Counted from the first letter of the stretch, positions 1 through 9,188 are shown. The stretch is DNA of 34,042 nt from Pleomorphochaeta sp. (GCA_028532815.1 JAQQAS010000036.1:1-34042), one strand, 5' to 3'. The notes: generated by a model from the letters alone, not told the origin. Numbers and translations are program-made.

Positions 1-11
1 AAACAACTTAA

Positions 12-60
12 CTGTTTTTTTATTTTTTTTTTATTATTTTATTTTTTTATTTTGATAAGG
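12..60. other. T-rich low-complexity tract
   Basis: The plus strand between about 15 and 54 consists only of T and A, and is nearly all T, in runs of up to about ten. No reading frame crosses it. It could be the U-tract of a terminator for a gene to the left of the window, but no stem is visible within the window, so its function is not assigned. Confidence 0.3.
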
Positions 61-97
61 GCATTTTTACTTAAATTTTGTTAAGATATAAATAATA

Positions 98-125
98 TTT
101 GGCGAGTAAATACATACTCGCCAAA
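98..125 (-). terminator. Hairpin downstream of gdhA
   Basis: An 11-bp perfect stem, TTTGGCGAGTA paired with TACTCGCCAAA around a 6-nt loop, lies 43 bases past the gdhA stop. On the minus strand it is followed by an A/T stretch that is U-rich but not a clean run. It is a probable intrinsic terminator. A weaker 6-bp hairpin (144-160) lies between it and the stop codon. Confidence 0.6.
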
Positions 126-168
126 CAAAACCAACAAAACCAGAAGACTAATAAAGTCTTAAATTAAC

Positions 169-1506
169 TTAAAATCCTTGTGCCACCATTGCATCAGCTA
201 CTTTTTTAAAGCCTGCAATATTTGCACCTAATGGATAATTTACACTACCATCAGCTTGAGTACCTTCTTTTACACATTGTTGATGAATATTTTTCATAAT
301 CATTTTTAATTTTTCATCAACTTCTTCTGCAGTCCAGAATAAATGCATTGCATTTTGACTCATTTCTAAACCAGAAACAGCAACTCCTCCTGCATTAACA
401 GCCTTACCTGGAGCAAAAATCATTTTACTATCTAATACATATTCAATTGCTTCTGGAGTACAACCCATGTTTGATGTTTCAATTACATATTGACAACCAT
501 TGTCGTGTAATGTTTTAGCATCATTTTCATTCAATTCATTTTGAATTGCGCAAGGGAAAGCTAAATCTACTTTTACTTCCCAAGGTTTTTTATTTGCTAC
601 AAATTTAGCACCAAACTTTTTAGCATATGGAGCAACAACGTCATTGTTTGAAGCTCTTAAATATAACATATAGTCCCATTTTTCTTGTGTGTTAATACCC
701 TCTTCATCATATATATATCCATCAGGGCCACTGATTGTTACAACTTTTGCACCAAGCTGTGTAGCTTTAACTGTAGCACCCCAAGCAACATTACCAAATC
801 CACTTATAGCAATTCTCTTATCTTTTAAAGATTCACCTCTATGAGCTAACATTTCTTGAGCAAAATATAAAGCGCCATAACCAGTTGCTTCAGGTCTAAT
901 TAAAGAACCACCCCAACCTTGACCTTTACCAGTTAAAACACCAGTATTTTCATGTCTTAATTTTTTATATTGACCGTATAAGTAACCAATTTCTCTGCCA
1001 CCAACTCCAATATCACCAGCAGGAACATCAGTATCAGGACCAATATAATTGTGTAACTCTGTCATAAAGCTTCTACAGAAACGTTGAATTTCTGCATCAC
1101 TTCTACCTCTTGGGTTAAAGTCAGAACCACCTTTACCTCCACCCATTGGAAGAGTTGTAAGACTATTTTTAAAGATTTGTTCAAAACCTAAAAATTTTAA
1201 TGTATCTAAAGTTACAGAAGGGTGAAATCTTAAACCACCTTTATATGGACCTAATGCACTGTTAAATTGAACTCTCCAGCCTTTATTTACTTGAATTTCT
1301 CCGTTGTCATCTTCCCATTCAACTCTAAATTCTATAATTCTTTCTGGCATAGTAATTCTTTCAAGAATTTTATTTTTAACATAAACAGGGTTTTCATTGA
1401 TTACAGGTAAAATACTTTCTAATACTTCACGAGATGCTTGTAAGAATTCTTTTTGTCCAGGATTCTTTTGTTCTAACTGAGCCATAAAAGCTTCTAAATT
1501 ATACAT
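169..1506 (-). CDS. gdhA: NADP-type glutamate dehydrogenase
   Basis: A 445-aa protein of normal length for hexameric bacterial glutamate dehydrogenase, which makes glutamate from 2-oxoglutarate and ammonium in the cytoplasm. The N-terminal half has the substrate-binding stretch PMGGGKGGSDFNPRGRSD with the conserved lysines, followed by PAGDIGVGGREIGYLYGQY. The C-terminal Rossmann domain shows ISGFGNVAWGA, the dinucleotide-binding turn. The motifs resemble the small NADP-dependent class, but cofactor choice is inferred from family resemblance. The start is secure: AGAAGGAGA (1514-1522) stands about 8 nt upstream of the ATG. The gene is monocistronic, with its own promoter and a hairpin after the stop. 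Confidence 0.97.
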   Translation of the reverse strand: MYNLEAFMAQLEQKNPGQKEFLQASREVLESILPVINENPVYVKNKILERITMPERIIEFRVEWEDDNGEIQVNKGWRVQFNSALGPYKGGLRFHPSVTLDTLKFLGFEQIFKNSLTTLPMGGGKGGSDFNPRGRSDAEIQRFCRSFMTELHNYIGPDTDVPAGDIGVGGREIGYLYGQYKKLRHENTGVLTGKGQGWGGSLIRPEATGYGALYFAQEMLAHRGESLKDKRIAISGFGNVAWGATVKATQLGAKVVTISGPDGYIYDEEGINTQEKWDYMLYLRASNNDVVAPYAKKFGAKFVANKKPWEVKVDLAFPCAIQNELNENDAKTLHDNGCQYVIETSNMGCTPEAIEYVLDSKMIFAPGKAVNAGGVAVSGLEMSQNAMHLFWTAEEVDEKLKMIMKNIHQQCVKEGTQADGSVNYPLGANIAGFKKVADAMVAQGF

Positions 1507-1552
1507 TTATTTTATCTCCTTCTAGATAAAAACTTATTTGTTACGACAATAG

Positions 1553-1579
1553 AGTATACCCACTTTTGAAAATCGTCAA
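1553..1579 (-). promoter_or_regulatory. gdhA promoter (predicted)
   Basis: On the minus strand a -10 TATACT (1558-1553) follows TTGACG (1579-1574) at a short 15-nt spacing. ACTTGA two bases farther would give 17 nt. The predicted start leaves an untranslated leader of about 40 nt carrying a strong ribosome binding site, unlike the leaderless promoters elsewhere in this window. Confidence 0.5.
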
Positions 1580-1676
1580 GTTTCAATTTACAGTAATTTA
1601 TATTATTTTTTTTAGTTATTTGTTATTTTTTTCTTTTAAATTTAATAATGTGCTAAAAAAATTTATTTTTTAACAA

Positions 1677-1704
1677 AATTACAAAAAGCTATTATTTTGT
1701 AATT
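1677..1704. repeat. Perfect 10-bp inverted repeat at promoter
   Basis: AATTACAAAA (1677-1686) and its exact complement TTTTGTAATT (1695-1704) are separated by 8 nt. The right arm overlaps the first two bases of the predicted -35 box of the downstream 979-aa gene, a place where a dimeric regulator could act. The sequence is all A/T apart from one G/C pair, so chance occurrence is possible. Confidence 0.4.
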
Positions 1705-1731
1705 GTTAATACTATATTCCTATGTTATTAT
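1703..1731 (+). promoter_or_regulatory. Promoter of the 979-aa gene, apparently leaderless
   Basis: TTGTTA (1703-1708), a 17-nt spacer and TATTAT (1726-1731). Only 6 nt separate the -10 box from the ATG at 1738, and no Shine-Dalgarno is present, so the transcript is predicted to begin at or beside the start codon. Confidence 0.55.
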
Positions 1732-1737
1732 GAATAA

Positions 1738-4677
1738 ATGTATAAATTAGATCCAACTTGGTTACCCTTTAGTAACCTAATGCTAAAACACATATATAAT
1801 GTACTATTAATTTGTAGTGATTATGATAGATTTCTATTAGAAGAAGATGGAAGAGTTGAAGAAGCACTTTATACAGAATACACTCAATTAGGTCTATCGA
1901 ACCCACCAAAAATCACTCATGTAAATACTCCCCAAGAAGCGCTTAAATTACTAAGCTCTTCTAGTAGGAAGTTTGAGCTTGTTATCTCAATGTTAGATTT
2001 AGGAAATGAACATGTTGAAGAACTAGCACAAGATATAAAAGAAGTATATCCGTATATGCCTATTGTTGTTCTATCCCCTTCCCCGATACATAAAAGAAAT
2101 AAACAAATAAAAAGAAAAAAAATTCCATCAATTAGCAACTTCTTTTATTACCAAGGAGACCCTATGATCTTCTTGGCTATGATTAAATTAGTTGAAGATA
2201 GAATGAATATTGACCATGACACAAAAGAAGCAGATATCCAAGTTATTATCTTAGTTGAAAACTCTGTTAGATATTACTCTTCCTTCTTACCTATATTATA
2301 TAAAAGCTTAATTACTCAAAATAGATCTTCAATTTTAGAAGGATTAAATTCTTGGGGGAAAATTCTAAGAATGAGAGGTCGGCCTAAAATATTATTAGCT
2401 AAAAACTATGAAGAAGCTATTACTCTATTTGAAAAATACAAAAACAACATTCTCGGAATCATCTCTGATATGTCTTTTGATAGAGAAGAACAAGAAGATA
2501 AATTTGCTGGACTTAAACTTTGGAAAACAGTAAAAGAGGAAAATCCTCGATTACCTTTCCTCATTCAAAGCATGAATAAAGACAATGAAGAATTAGCCAG
2601 AAAAGCTGGAGCAAATTTTCTTTGGAAAAAGGCCGATAATCTTTTATTTGAATTGGAAGATTATGTAACTGCAAATTATGGATTTGGTCCTTTTTTATTT
2701 AAAAATCCAGAGACTAATGAAGTTATCACTAAAGCTAAAACAATGAGACAACTACAAAGAGCTTTAGCAACTATCCCATTAAATAGCTTTATATACCATT
2801 CTAGTAGAGATGATTTCTCTAGATGGTTAAGAGCTCAAAGTTTATATGTTTTAGCTTCTAGAATAAAACCAATTAAAGCAATAAAAGATGAAGAAGAAAA
2901 AACAAGACAAAACTTAGTTAAAGTTATCAAAGAATATAGAGCAGAGAGAACTAAAGGAGTATTAGCTCAATTTTCAAAAGATATATATGATGAAACTCTC
3001 TTCTTTAGTAGAATAGGTGAAGGCTCTTTGGGCGGAAAAGGAAGAGGGTTAGCTTTTATTGATATGGAATTAAGAGCTAGTGGTATTTTAGATAAATACC
3101 CAGATATTTATCTATCTATTCCTAGAACTGTAGTTATATCAACGCACAGTTTTACAACTTTCATTGAAACTAATAACTTAAGATCTACAATAGTAAAAAA
3201 TATTGATGATAAAAAAATGTTAAAAGCATTTCTTGATAAACCAATCCAAGAAGATTTAAAAGAAGATTTAAAAGAAATTATCAATGTTATAAGACAACCT
3301 ATATCAATTAGATCTTCATCTTTACTAGAAGATTCCCATTTTCAACCTTTTGCTGGTGTATATGAAACTTGTATGATTAATAACATTGGCGATGATTTAA
3401 CTAGATTAAATGAACTTGAAATGGCAATAAAAACAGTTTGGGCATCTACTTTTTTCCATAACGCAAAAGAATATTTAAAAGCTACAGATCATATGATTGA
3501 AGAAGAAAAAATGGCTGTTGTAATTCAACAAGTAATCGGTAGTAAACATGGTAAATATTGGTACCCTAATATAAGTGGGGTTGCAAGATCTTTAAATTAT
3601 TATCCAATCCCTGGGGAAGATATAAATGATGGTGTTGCAAACATTAGTTTCGGTTTTGGTAAAAGTGTTGTTGATAATGGTAGTGTATTTAGATTCTCTC
3701 CCAAAAATCCTAAAAGACCAGTTCACTTTCTAGGAAGTAATCAATTTAGTAGTCAAACACAATTTTATGCCCTAGATTTAGAAACCCCTTTTAATCCATT
3801 AAATGATTTAGACAATTTAAAACTACTCGATATTAATGTAGCTGAAAAATATCCTGAAAGTCTATTTGGTTGTGCTAGTACTTTCGATATTAAAACAGGG
3901 GCAATGAGTGAAAGTATACGAGCAGTAGGTGAAAAAATTATTACTTTCAACGGCATTTTAAAATATGATATGTTTCCATTAGCTTCAATTGTTTATGACA
4001 TTTTACAATTAGGAAAAGAAGCGATGAGCACTCCTGTAGAAATCGAATTTGCAATAAATTTAAATAAAAAAGCTCCTAAAAAACCTGAATTCAGTCTTCT
4101 TCAAATTAGGCCTATTGCTGAAGGAAATGAAGAGAGCGATGTGTGTATTAAACAAAGTGAAGAAGAAAATGCAATATTGTATTCTAATTCAGTTATGGGT
4201 AATGGAAGAATAAACAATATATCTGATTTGATTATGATCAATTTAGATAATTTTGATACATCCAATATGGTTAATATGCCAAAAGAAATTGAAGAGTTTA
4301 ATTCTAAATTTGAAGGTGTGGATAATCAATATATTTTAATTGTAGCAGGACGACTAGGTTCAAGCGATCCATGGTTAGGAATTCCTGTAAGTTGGTCTCA
4401 AATTTCAAATGCGAAAGTAATTATCGAAACTGGGTTACCAACTTTTCAAGTTGAACCTAGTCAAGGTACTCATTTCTTTCAAAACCTAACTTTACTTGGA
4501 ACTCAATATATGACAATTAATCCTTCGTTTAATGACGGGAAATTAGATACTAAGAAAATTGAAAACCTTGATGTTATAGAGAGAAAAGAATATTTTACTC
4601 ATTATAAATCAAAAAAACCATTTACTGTAAAAATAAATGGTTTAAAAAGTAAGGGTATTATTGAAATATTGGATTAA
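1738..4677 (+). CDS. Dual receiver-like/PPDK N-terminal (ATP-grasp) protein of unknown role
   Basis: A 979-aa protein, probably cytosolic. Residues about 18-150 look like a response-regulator receiver fold with a degenerate acceptor site: in the third strand (ELVISM) the usual Asp position is Met85. A second receiver-like domain (about 165-320) keeps an Asp in GIISDMSF (Asp244). Residues about 420-795 match the ATP-binding half of PEP synthase/pyruvate phosphate dikinase, with GGKGRGL (432-438), SIRSSSLLEDS (Arg525) and LLQIRPI (787-793). The last 185 residues show no swivelling phosphohistidine motif and no PEP-binding barrel. They instead carry GRLGSSDPWLGIPVSW and PSQGTHFFQNL. It is therefore not a complete PEP synthase. 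Similar proteins annotated as PEP/pyruvate-binding occur in several phyla (recalled, not searched). The ATG at 1738 fits the leaderless promoter; a second Met lies at residue 15. Confidence 0.8.
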   Translation: MYKLDPTWLPFSNLMLKHIYNVLLICSDYDRFLLEEDGRVEEALYTEYTQLGLSNPPKITHVNTPQEALKLLSSSSRKFELVISMLDLGNEHVEELAQDIKEVYPYMPIVVLSPSPIHKRNKQIKRKKIPSISNFFYYQGDPMIFLAMIKLVEDRMNIDHDTKEADIQVIILVENSVRYYSSFLPILYKSLITQNRSSILEGLNSWGKILRMRGRPKILLAKNYEEAITLFEKYKNNILGIISDMSFDREEQEDKFAGLKLWKTVKEENPRLPFLIQSMNKDNEELARKAGANFLWKKADNLLFELEDYVTANYGFGPFLFKNPETNEVITKAKTMRQLQRALATIPLNSFIYHSSRDDFSRWLRAQSLYVLASRIKPIKAIKDEEEKTRQNLVKVIKEYRAERTKGVLAQFSKDIYDETLFFSRIGEGSLGGKGRGLAFIDMELRASGILDKYPDIYLSIPRTVVISTHSFTTFIETNNLRSTIVKNIDDKKMLKAFLDKPIQEDLKEDLKEIINVIRQPISIRSSSLLEDSHFQPFAGVYETCMINNIGDDLTRLNELEMAIKTVWASTFFHNAKEYLKATDHMIEEEKMAVVIQQVIGSKHGKYWYPNISGVARSLNYYPIPGEDINDGVANISFGFGKSVVDNGSVFRFSPKNPKRPVHFLGSNQFSSQTQFYALDLETPFNPLNDLDNLKLLDINVAEKYPESLFGCASTFDIKTGAMSESIRAVGEKIITFNGILKYDMFPLASIVYDILQLGKEAMSTPVEIEFAINLNKKAPKKPEFSLLQIRPIAEGNEESDVCIKQSEEENAILYSNSVMGNGRINNISDLIMINLDNFDTSNMVNMPKEIEEFNSKFEGVDNQYILIVAGRLGSSDPWLGIPVSWSQISNAKVIIETGLPTFQVEPSQGTHFFQNLTLLGTQYMTINPSFNDGKLDTKKIENLDVIERKEYFTHYKSKKPFTVKINGLKSKGIIEILD

Positions 4678-5369
4678 GCTTTCACAGCATTTACAAAAAA
4701 GTCCCATACAATATCTTTAGGAGGTTGTGCAACCAAAGTAATTCTCTCTTTTTTTACAGGATGAATAAAGGAGACTTCTCTAGCATGGAGACAAATTCCA
4801 CCATCTTTATTAGATCTAGGGAAACCATATTTTAAGTCACCTTTTATATGAATATTTTGTGTTGCTAACTGTGCTCTAATTTGATGATGTCTTCCTGTAT
4901 GTAAGTCAATTTCTAATAAATAAAAGCTCTTTGAAGCTCCTAAAAGTTTATAAGACAATTTTGCTTCTTTACTATTTTTCTTTTTTACTAAAGAGGCAAA
5001 ACTTTTATTCTTTTTACTATCTCTTGTTAAATAGTGAACTAAAGTTCCTTCTGGTTTTAAAGGAGAATTATCAACAACAGCCCAATATTTTTTTTTAACT
5101 TCATTTTCTCTAAATGCATTACAAAGTCTACTTAAAGCTTTATCTGTTTTTGCAAATATTACAATTCCACTTGTTGGTCTATCTAATCTATGGGGAATCC
5201 CTAAATATACATTTCCTTTTTTGTTATATGTCACTTTAAGGTAATCTTTTACTTTATCAGCCAAAGTTAAATCTTGTGTTATATCACTTTGTACAAGTTC
5301 TTTTGGTAATTTATTTATAACAATTAAATGATTATCTTCAAATAATATTCTATCTTTTATATTTTGCAT
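4674..5369 (-). CDS. RluA-family rRNA/tRNA pseudouridine synthase
   Basis: A 231-aa enzyme that isomerises uridine to pseudouridine in structured RNA. The family signature HRLDRPTSGIVIFAKT contains the catalytic Asp, and LHTGRHHQIRAQLA is the second conserved block. The protein begins directly with the catalytic domain, so the S4 RNA-binding domain found in RluC/RluD is absent. The target site cannot be read from sequence. It is the third gene of a parE-parC-pseudouridine synthase operon. Its Shine-Dalgarno (GAGGAAAG) overlaps the parC stop, and 8 nt separate the genes. Its stop overlaps that of the convergent 979-aa gene by 4 bases. Confidence 0.88.
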   Translation of the reverse strand: MQNIKDRILFEDNHLIVINKLPKELVQSDITQDLTLADKVKDYLKVTYNKKGNVYLGIPHRLDRPTSGIVIFAKTDKALSRLCNAFRENEVKKKYWAVVDNSPLKPEGTLVHYLTRDSKKNKSFASLVKKKNSKEAKLSYKLLGASKSFYLLEIDLHTGRHHQIRAQLATQNIHIKGDLKYGFPRSNKDGGICLHAREVSFIHPVKKERITLVAQPPKDIVWDFFVNAVKA

Positions 5370-5377
5370 TCTTTCCT

Positions 5378-7333
5378 CTAATTGAAGAGTGTTTTCTCTT
5401 CTTCATTAATTTCTTTTACAGCTCTCATTCTCAATGATGTAACTTCTTTTACTGTTAATCTAACACCTTTAGATTTGCTTCCTTTAACCAAATAATCACT
5501 TAAATAAAAACTTTCCTCTTTAATTCTTAGCCCTGGCTTTGGCTTATAAATAACTCGGATTTCAGCATTATCTAAAACAGTTAATTTTGCAACCTTAAAG
5601 TCCTTATCATTTGGAAGAAGAGGATAAACTTTATTTAATTGTCCTGACTTTATTTGGAATCTCTTAATAAATAAATATTTATAAATCTTTTGTTGGAAAA
5701 TCATAGAGAATGTGACTTTATCTAAAGTTTCTTTATCTGCATAATTCACATATAAAAGACCTTTTCCAATATATTCTTTTTCTGGATTTACTAAAAATCT
5801 ATAAGTTCCATCTTTCATAACAATGAGGACTCTATCAAACAAACTAACAGTTAATACACTTTTCCCAGTTTTTATTGTATATCCAAGATAACCTGTTGAT
5901 GAATCGTATCTTAAGTCTTTATCTCTTTGAGCAACTTCTTTTTCTTTTACAACCTCAAAACTTTTTATTTCAGTTTTTCTTTTTAGTTTATCTTTACTTA
6001 CCATAGTTTTTAATTCATTGAGATAAGAAATAGCATAAGAAACTAAATCATTAAGTTTGCTTTTTATATCTTCAATATTTGTGTTCAAACTATCAATTTC
6101 GTTTTTATTTTTCTCAATATCAAATAAACTAATTCTTCTAATTGGAATTTTCAAAAGTCTATCAACATCATCAGCTGTAATTTCTCTATATAATTGATCA
6201 CTAAAAGGTTCAAAGCCTTTTATAACAGCTTTAACAATTGCTTGAGCTGATTTTTTTTGTTCAATTTTCTTATAGATTCTCTCTTCAACAAAGATTCTTT
6301 CAAGCGTTCTTAAATGTAACCTATCTTCTAATTTTGATTTTTCTAATTCTAACTCTGCTTTTAATACATCTATTAAATGGTGGGAATGATATTTCACAAT
6401 CTCACTGATTCCCATTATTGTTGGAATATTATCTTTTATAACAAGAGAATTACAAGAAATCTTTCTCTCACATTCAGTATATGCATACAATAATTTAACT
6501 ACATCTTCTGAATAGGTTCCTCTTGATAGATTAACTTCAATATTTACATGCTCTGCAGTATAATCATTTATTGAAGCAACTTTTATCTTCCCCTTCTTAG
6601 CAGCATCATCAATTGTCGCAATTAATCTTTCACTAGTAATACCAAAAGGAAGTTCTTTAATTACAATTCTTTTTGGATCGGATGTATCTAATTTAGCCCT
6701 AACAACAATTGAACCTTTCCCATCGTTATAATCAGTTACATCGACATATCCACCACATGAAAAATCTGGATAGAGGATAAAGTCTTCTCCAACTAATTCT
6801 TTTTCCATAGCAGTTATAACTTCATTTAAATTATGGGAAAAAATAGTTGTTGCCATACCAACAGCAATACCATTTACACCTTGTATTACTACAAGTGGTA
6901 ATTTAGATAAGAAAGCAACAGGCTCTTTATGTCTACCATCATATGAATCAATATATGTAGTTAATTCAGGGTTATATAATACTTTCTTAGCAAAAGGTAG
7001 GATTCTACATTCTATATATCTAGAAGCTGCAGCTTTATCTCCTGTTAAACTATTTCCAAAGTTACCTTGTCTCTCTATTAATAAATCAAAGTTAGCTAGA
7101 TTTACTAAAGCTTCATAAATTGACGAATCCCCATGAGGATGATACCTCATAGCCCAACCTACAACATTAGCAACTTTATGGAATTTGCCATCATCCATTT
7201 CAAATAGAGAATGAATAATTCTACGTTGAACAGGTTTAAAACCATCCTCTAAATCTGCGATTGCTCTATCTTTTATTACATAAGAGGCGTACTCTAAAAA
7301 GTTTTTCATAAATATTTTTTCAACTTGTGCCAT
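5378..7333 (-). CDS. parC: DNA topoisomerase IV subunit A
   Basis: A 651-aa type IIA topoisomerase cleavage subunit. The N-terminal winged-helix region shows FKPVQRRI and YHPHGDSSIYEALVNLA, and the catalytic tyrosine is in AAASRYIE (Tyr106). A tower and coiled-coil region follows (about 320-440), then a short C-terminal region (about 490-640). The GyrA-box glycine/arginine motif of gyrase is absent and the C-terminal domain is shorter than in GyrA, supporting topoisomerase IV. It pairs with ParE to decatenate replicated chromosomes and relax DNA. The start codon directly abuts the parE stop, implying translational coupling and equal synthesis of the two subunits. Confidence 0.92.
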   Translation of the reverse strand: MAQVEKIFMKNFLEYASYVIKDRAIADLEDGFKPVQRRIIHSLFEMDDGKFHKVANVVGWAMRYHPHGDSSIYEALVNLANFDLLIERQGNFGNSLTGDKAAASRYIECRILPFAKKVLYNPELTTYIDSYDGRHKEPVAFLSKLPLVVIQGVNGIAVGMATTIFSHNLNEVITAMEKELVGEDFILYPDFSCGGYVDVTDYNDGKGSIVVRAKLDTSDPKRIVIKELPFGITSERLIATIDDAAKKGKIKVASINDYTAEHVNIEVNLSRGTYSEDVVKLLYAYTECERKISCNSLVIKDNIPTIMGISEIVKYHSHHLIDVLKAELELEKSKLEDRLHLRTLERIFVEERIYKKIEQKKSAQAIVKAVIKGFEPFSDQLYREITADDVDRLLKIPIRRISLFDIEKNKNEIDSLNTNIEDIKSKLNDLVSYAISYLNELKTMVSKDKLKRKTEIKSFEVVKEKEVAQRDKDLRYDSSTGYLGYTIKTGKSVLTVSLFDRVLIVMKDGTYRFLVNPEKEYIGKGLLYVNYADKETLDKVTFSMIFQQKIYKYLFIKRFQIKSGQLNKVYPLLPNDKDFKVAKLTVLDNAEIRVIYKPKPGLRIKEESFYLSDYLVKGSKSKGVRLTVKEVTSLRMRAVKEINEEEKTLFN

Positions 7334-9151
7334 TTAGATTAAATTCTCCATTATAAATTCTCTTCTCTCTGGAGTATTTTCTCCTTGGTAGAATCTAAGA
7401 AGTTTTTGTACCTCAGAAACTGAATTAACTCTCACAGGTTCCAATCTCATATCTTCTCCAATAAACATACCAAATTCTTTTGGATCTATTTCTCCAAGAC
7501 CTTTAAATCGGGTTATTTCAGCACCTTTAATTTGAGTCATTAAATAATCCCTTTCTTTCTCAGAATAACAATAAGCTGTTTGTTTTTTATTTCTTACTCT
7601 AAATAATGGAGTTTCTAAGATATATACTCTACCTGCAATTACAAGTTCTTCAAAATATGTTAAAAAATAAGTCATTAAAAGATTTCTTATATGAAAGCCA
7701 TCTGTATCAGCATCAGTTGCTATTATTACTTTTCCATATCTCAAATTCTCAACACTATCTTCTATGCCTAAAGCTTTCATAATGTTATATAATTCTGCAT
7801 TTTTATATAATTCTGCTTTCTTTTTATTATATACATTTAAAATCTTACCACGGAGAGAAAAAACAGCTTGTGTTTTAACATCACGAGTTTTAGTAATTGA
7901 CCCAGATGCAGAATCTCCTTCAGTTAAAAAAATCATTGAGTTTTCACATTCTTCAACATGAGATTTACTTTGATTTAAATGATATCTACAATCTTTTAGT
8001 TTTGGAATATTTAGTGCAACTCTTTTAGCAGAACTTCTAGAACTTTTTCTAACTTCATTTAATTCTTTTCTTAATTTTTCATTATGAACAATTTTATTAG
8101 ATATTTTAGTTGCTTCATCAGGATTTTTTAATAAGAAGTCTATAACACCATCTTTTACTTCTTGAACAATCCAACCTCTTATTTCTGTATTTCCCAGTTT
8201 ATTTTTAGTTTGACTTTCAAATACTGGATTTTCAATTTTTACTGAAATAGCGCCTAAAATACCTTCTCTTACATCTTGAGCTGACCAACTTTTTTTAAAA
8301 TGATCATTAACAGCTTTCAAAAAACCTTCTTTAAATGCAGATAAATGAGTACCGCCATCTATGGTATGTTGACCATTAACGTAGGAAAAATAATTTTCTC
8401 CATAGCTATTGGCTATATGGGTAAGGGCAAATTCAATAAATTCTCCTCGATAGTGAATCAAAGAATATAGTTCATCGCCATCTACTTCTTTATCTAATAA
8501 ATCTAATAAACCTTTTGTACTTTTATAATTTTTGCCATTATAATTTAAAGTTAATCCTGGATTTAAATACGCATAATTCCAAAGTCTAGCTTCAATAAAG
8601 TCTTCATCATATTTATAATTTTTAAAAATTTCTTCGTCTGGTATAAATTCTGTATATGTTCCATCTAACTGAGTTTTATCAGTGCCTTTATCTTCTTCTA
8701 AAAGTTTTCCTTTTGAAAAAGTTGCACTAACATATTTTCCACCTCTATAACTGATAACTTTAAAATGAGAAGATAAGGCATTTACAGCTTTTGTACCTAC
8801 ACCATTTAAACCAACAGATCTATGAAAAACTTCATTTGTATATTTTGCACCAGTATTTATCTTAGAAACACAATCAATAACCTTGCCTAAAGGAATTCCT
8901 CTTCCATAATCTCTTACTGCAACAAAATTATCTTTTAATGTGATTTCAATTCTGTTACCACATTTTTCATTAAATTCATCAACACTATTATCTATAACTT
9001 CTTTAAATAAAATATATATACCATCATTTTGGTTACTTCCGTTACCTAAACGACCTATATACATTCCACTTCTTAATCTAATATGTTCTAAAGCTGATAA
9101 AGATTGAATCTGATCTTCATCATAATTTATGTTATTATTTATTTTTGCCAT
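7334..9151 (-). CDS. parE: DNA topoisomerase IV subunit B
   Basis: The ATPase subunit, 605 aa from the start chosen here. The GHKL ATPase domain has EVIDNSVDEF, the DYGRGIPLG loop and GLNGVGTKAVNALS. The TOPRIM domain has FLTEGDSASGS, LRGKILNV and DADTDGFHIR for Mg2+ binding. A longer frame opens at ATG 9169, but that codon lies just before a TATAAT -10 box (9166-9161), so it would fall outside the predicted transcript. The ATG at 9151 (MAKINNN) lies three bases from the predicted start and is preferred. First gene of the parE-parC-pseudouridine synthase operon. Confidence 0.92.
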   Translation of the reverse strand: MAKINNNINYDEDQIQSLSALEHIRLRSGMYIGRLGNGSNQNDGIYILFKEVIDNSVDEFNEKCGNRIEITLKDNFVAVRDYGRGIPLGKVIDCVSKINTGAKYTNEVFHRSVGLNGVGTKAVNALSSHFKVISYRGGKYVSATFSKGKLLEEDKGTDKTQLDGTYTEFIPDEEIFKNYKYDEDFIEARLWNYAYLNPGLTLNYNGKNYKSTKGLLDLLDKEVDGDELYSLIHYRGEFIEFALTHIANSYGENYFSYVNGQHTIDGGTHLSAFKEGFLKAVNDHFKKSWSAQDVREGILGAISVKIENPVFESQTKNKLGNTEIRGWIVQEVKDGVIDFLLKNPDEATKISNKIVHNEKLRKELNEVRKSSRSSAKRVALNIPKLKDCRYHLNQSKSHVEECENSMIFLTEGDSASGSITKTRDVKTQAVFSLRGKILNVYNKKKAELYKNAELYNIMKALGIEDSVENLRYGKVIIATDADTDGFHIRNLLMTYFLTYFEELVIAGRVYILETPLFRVRNKKQTAYCYSEKERDYLMTQIKGAEITRFKGLGEIDPKEFGMFIGEDMRLEPVRVNSVSEVQKLLRFYQGENTPERREFIMENLI

Positions 9152-9160
9152 ATCATTATT

Positions 9161-9188
9161 ATTATACATTATTTAAACTTTTTTTCAA
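9161..9188 (-). promoter_or_regulatory. parE operon promoter, nearly leaderless
   Basis: On the minus strand TTGAAA (9188-9183), a 16-nt spacer and a consensus TATAAT (9166-9161). The expected start near 9154 leaves about three bases before ATG 9151. No Shine-Dalgarno precedes that ATG. Confidence 0.65.

Noticed and set aside
1738-4677. Annotation of the 979-aa protein as PEP synthase or pyruvate phosphate dikinase
   Set aside because: Only the ATP-binding part is present; the phosphohistidine and PEP-binding domains needed for catalysis cannot be found.
5378-9151. Reading the topoisomerase pair as DNA gyrase (gyrA/gyrB)
   Set aside because: The A subunit has a short C-terminal region without a GyrA box, and the genes are in parE-parC order and adjacent, which together favour topoisomerase IV.
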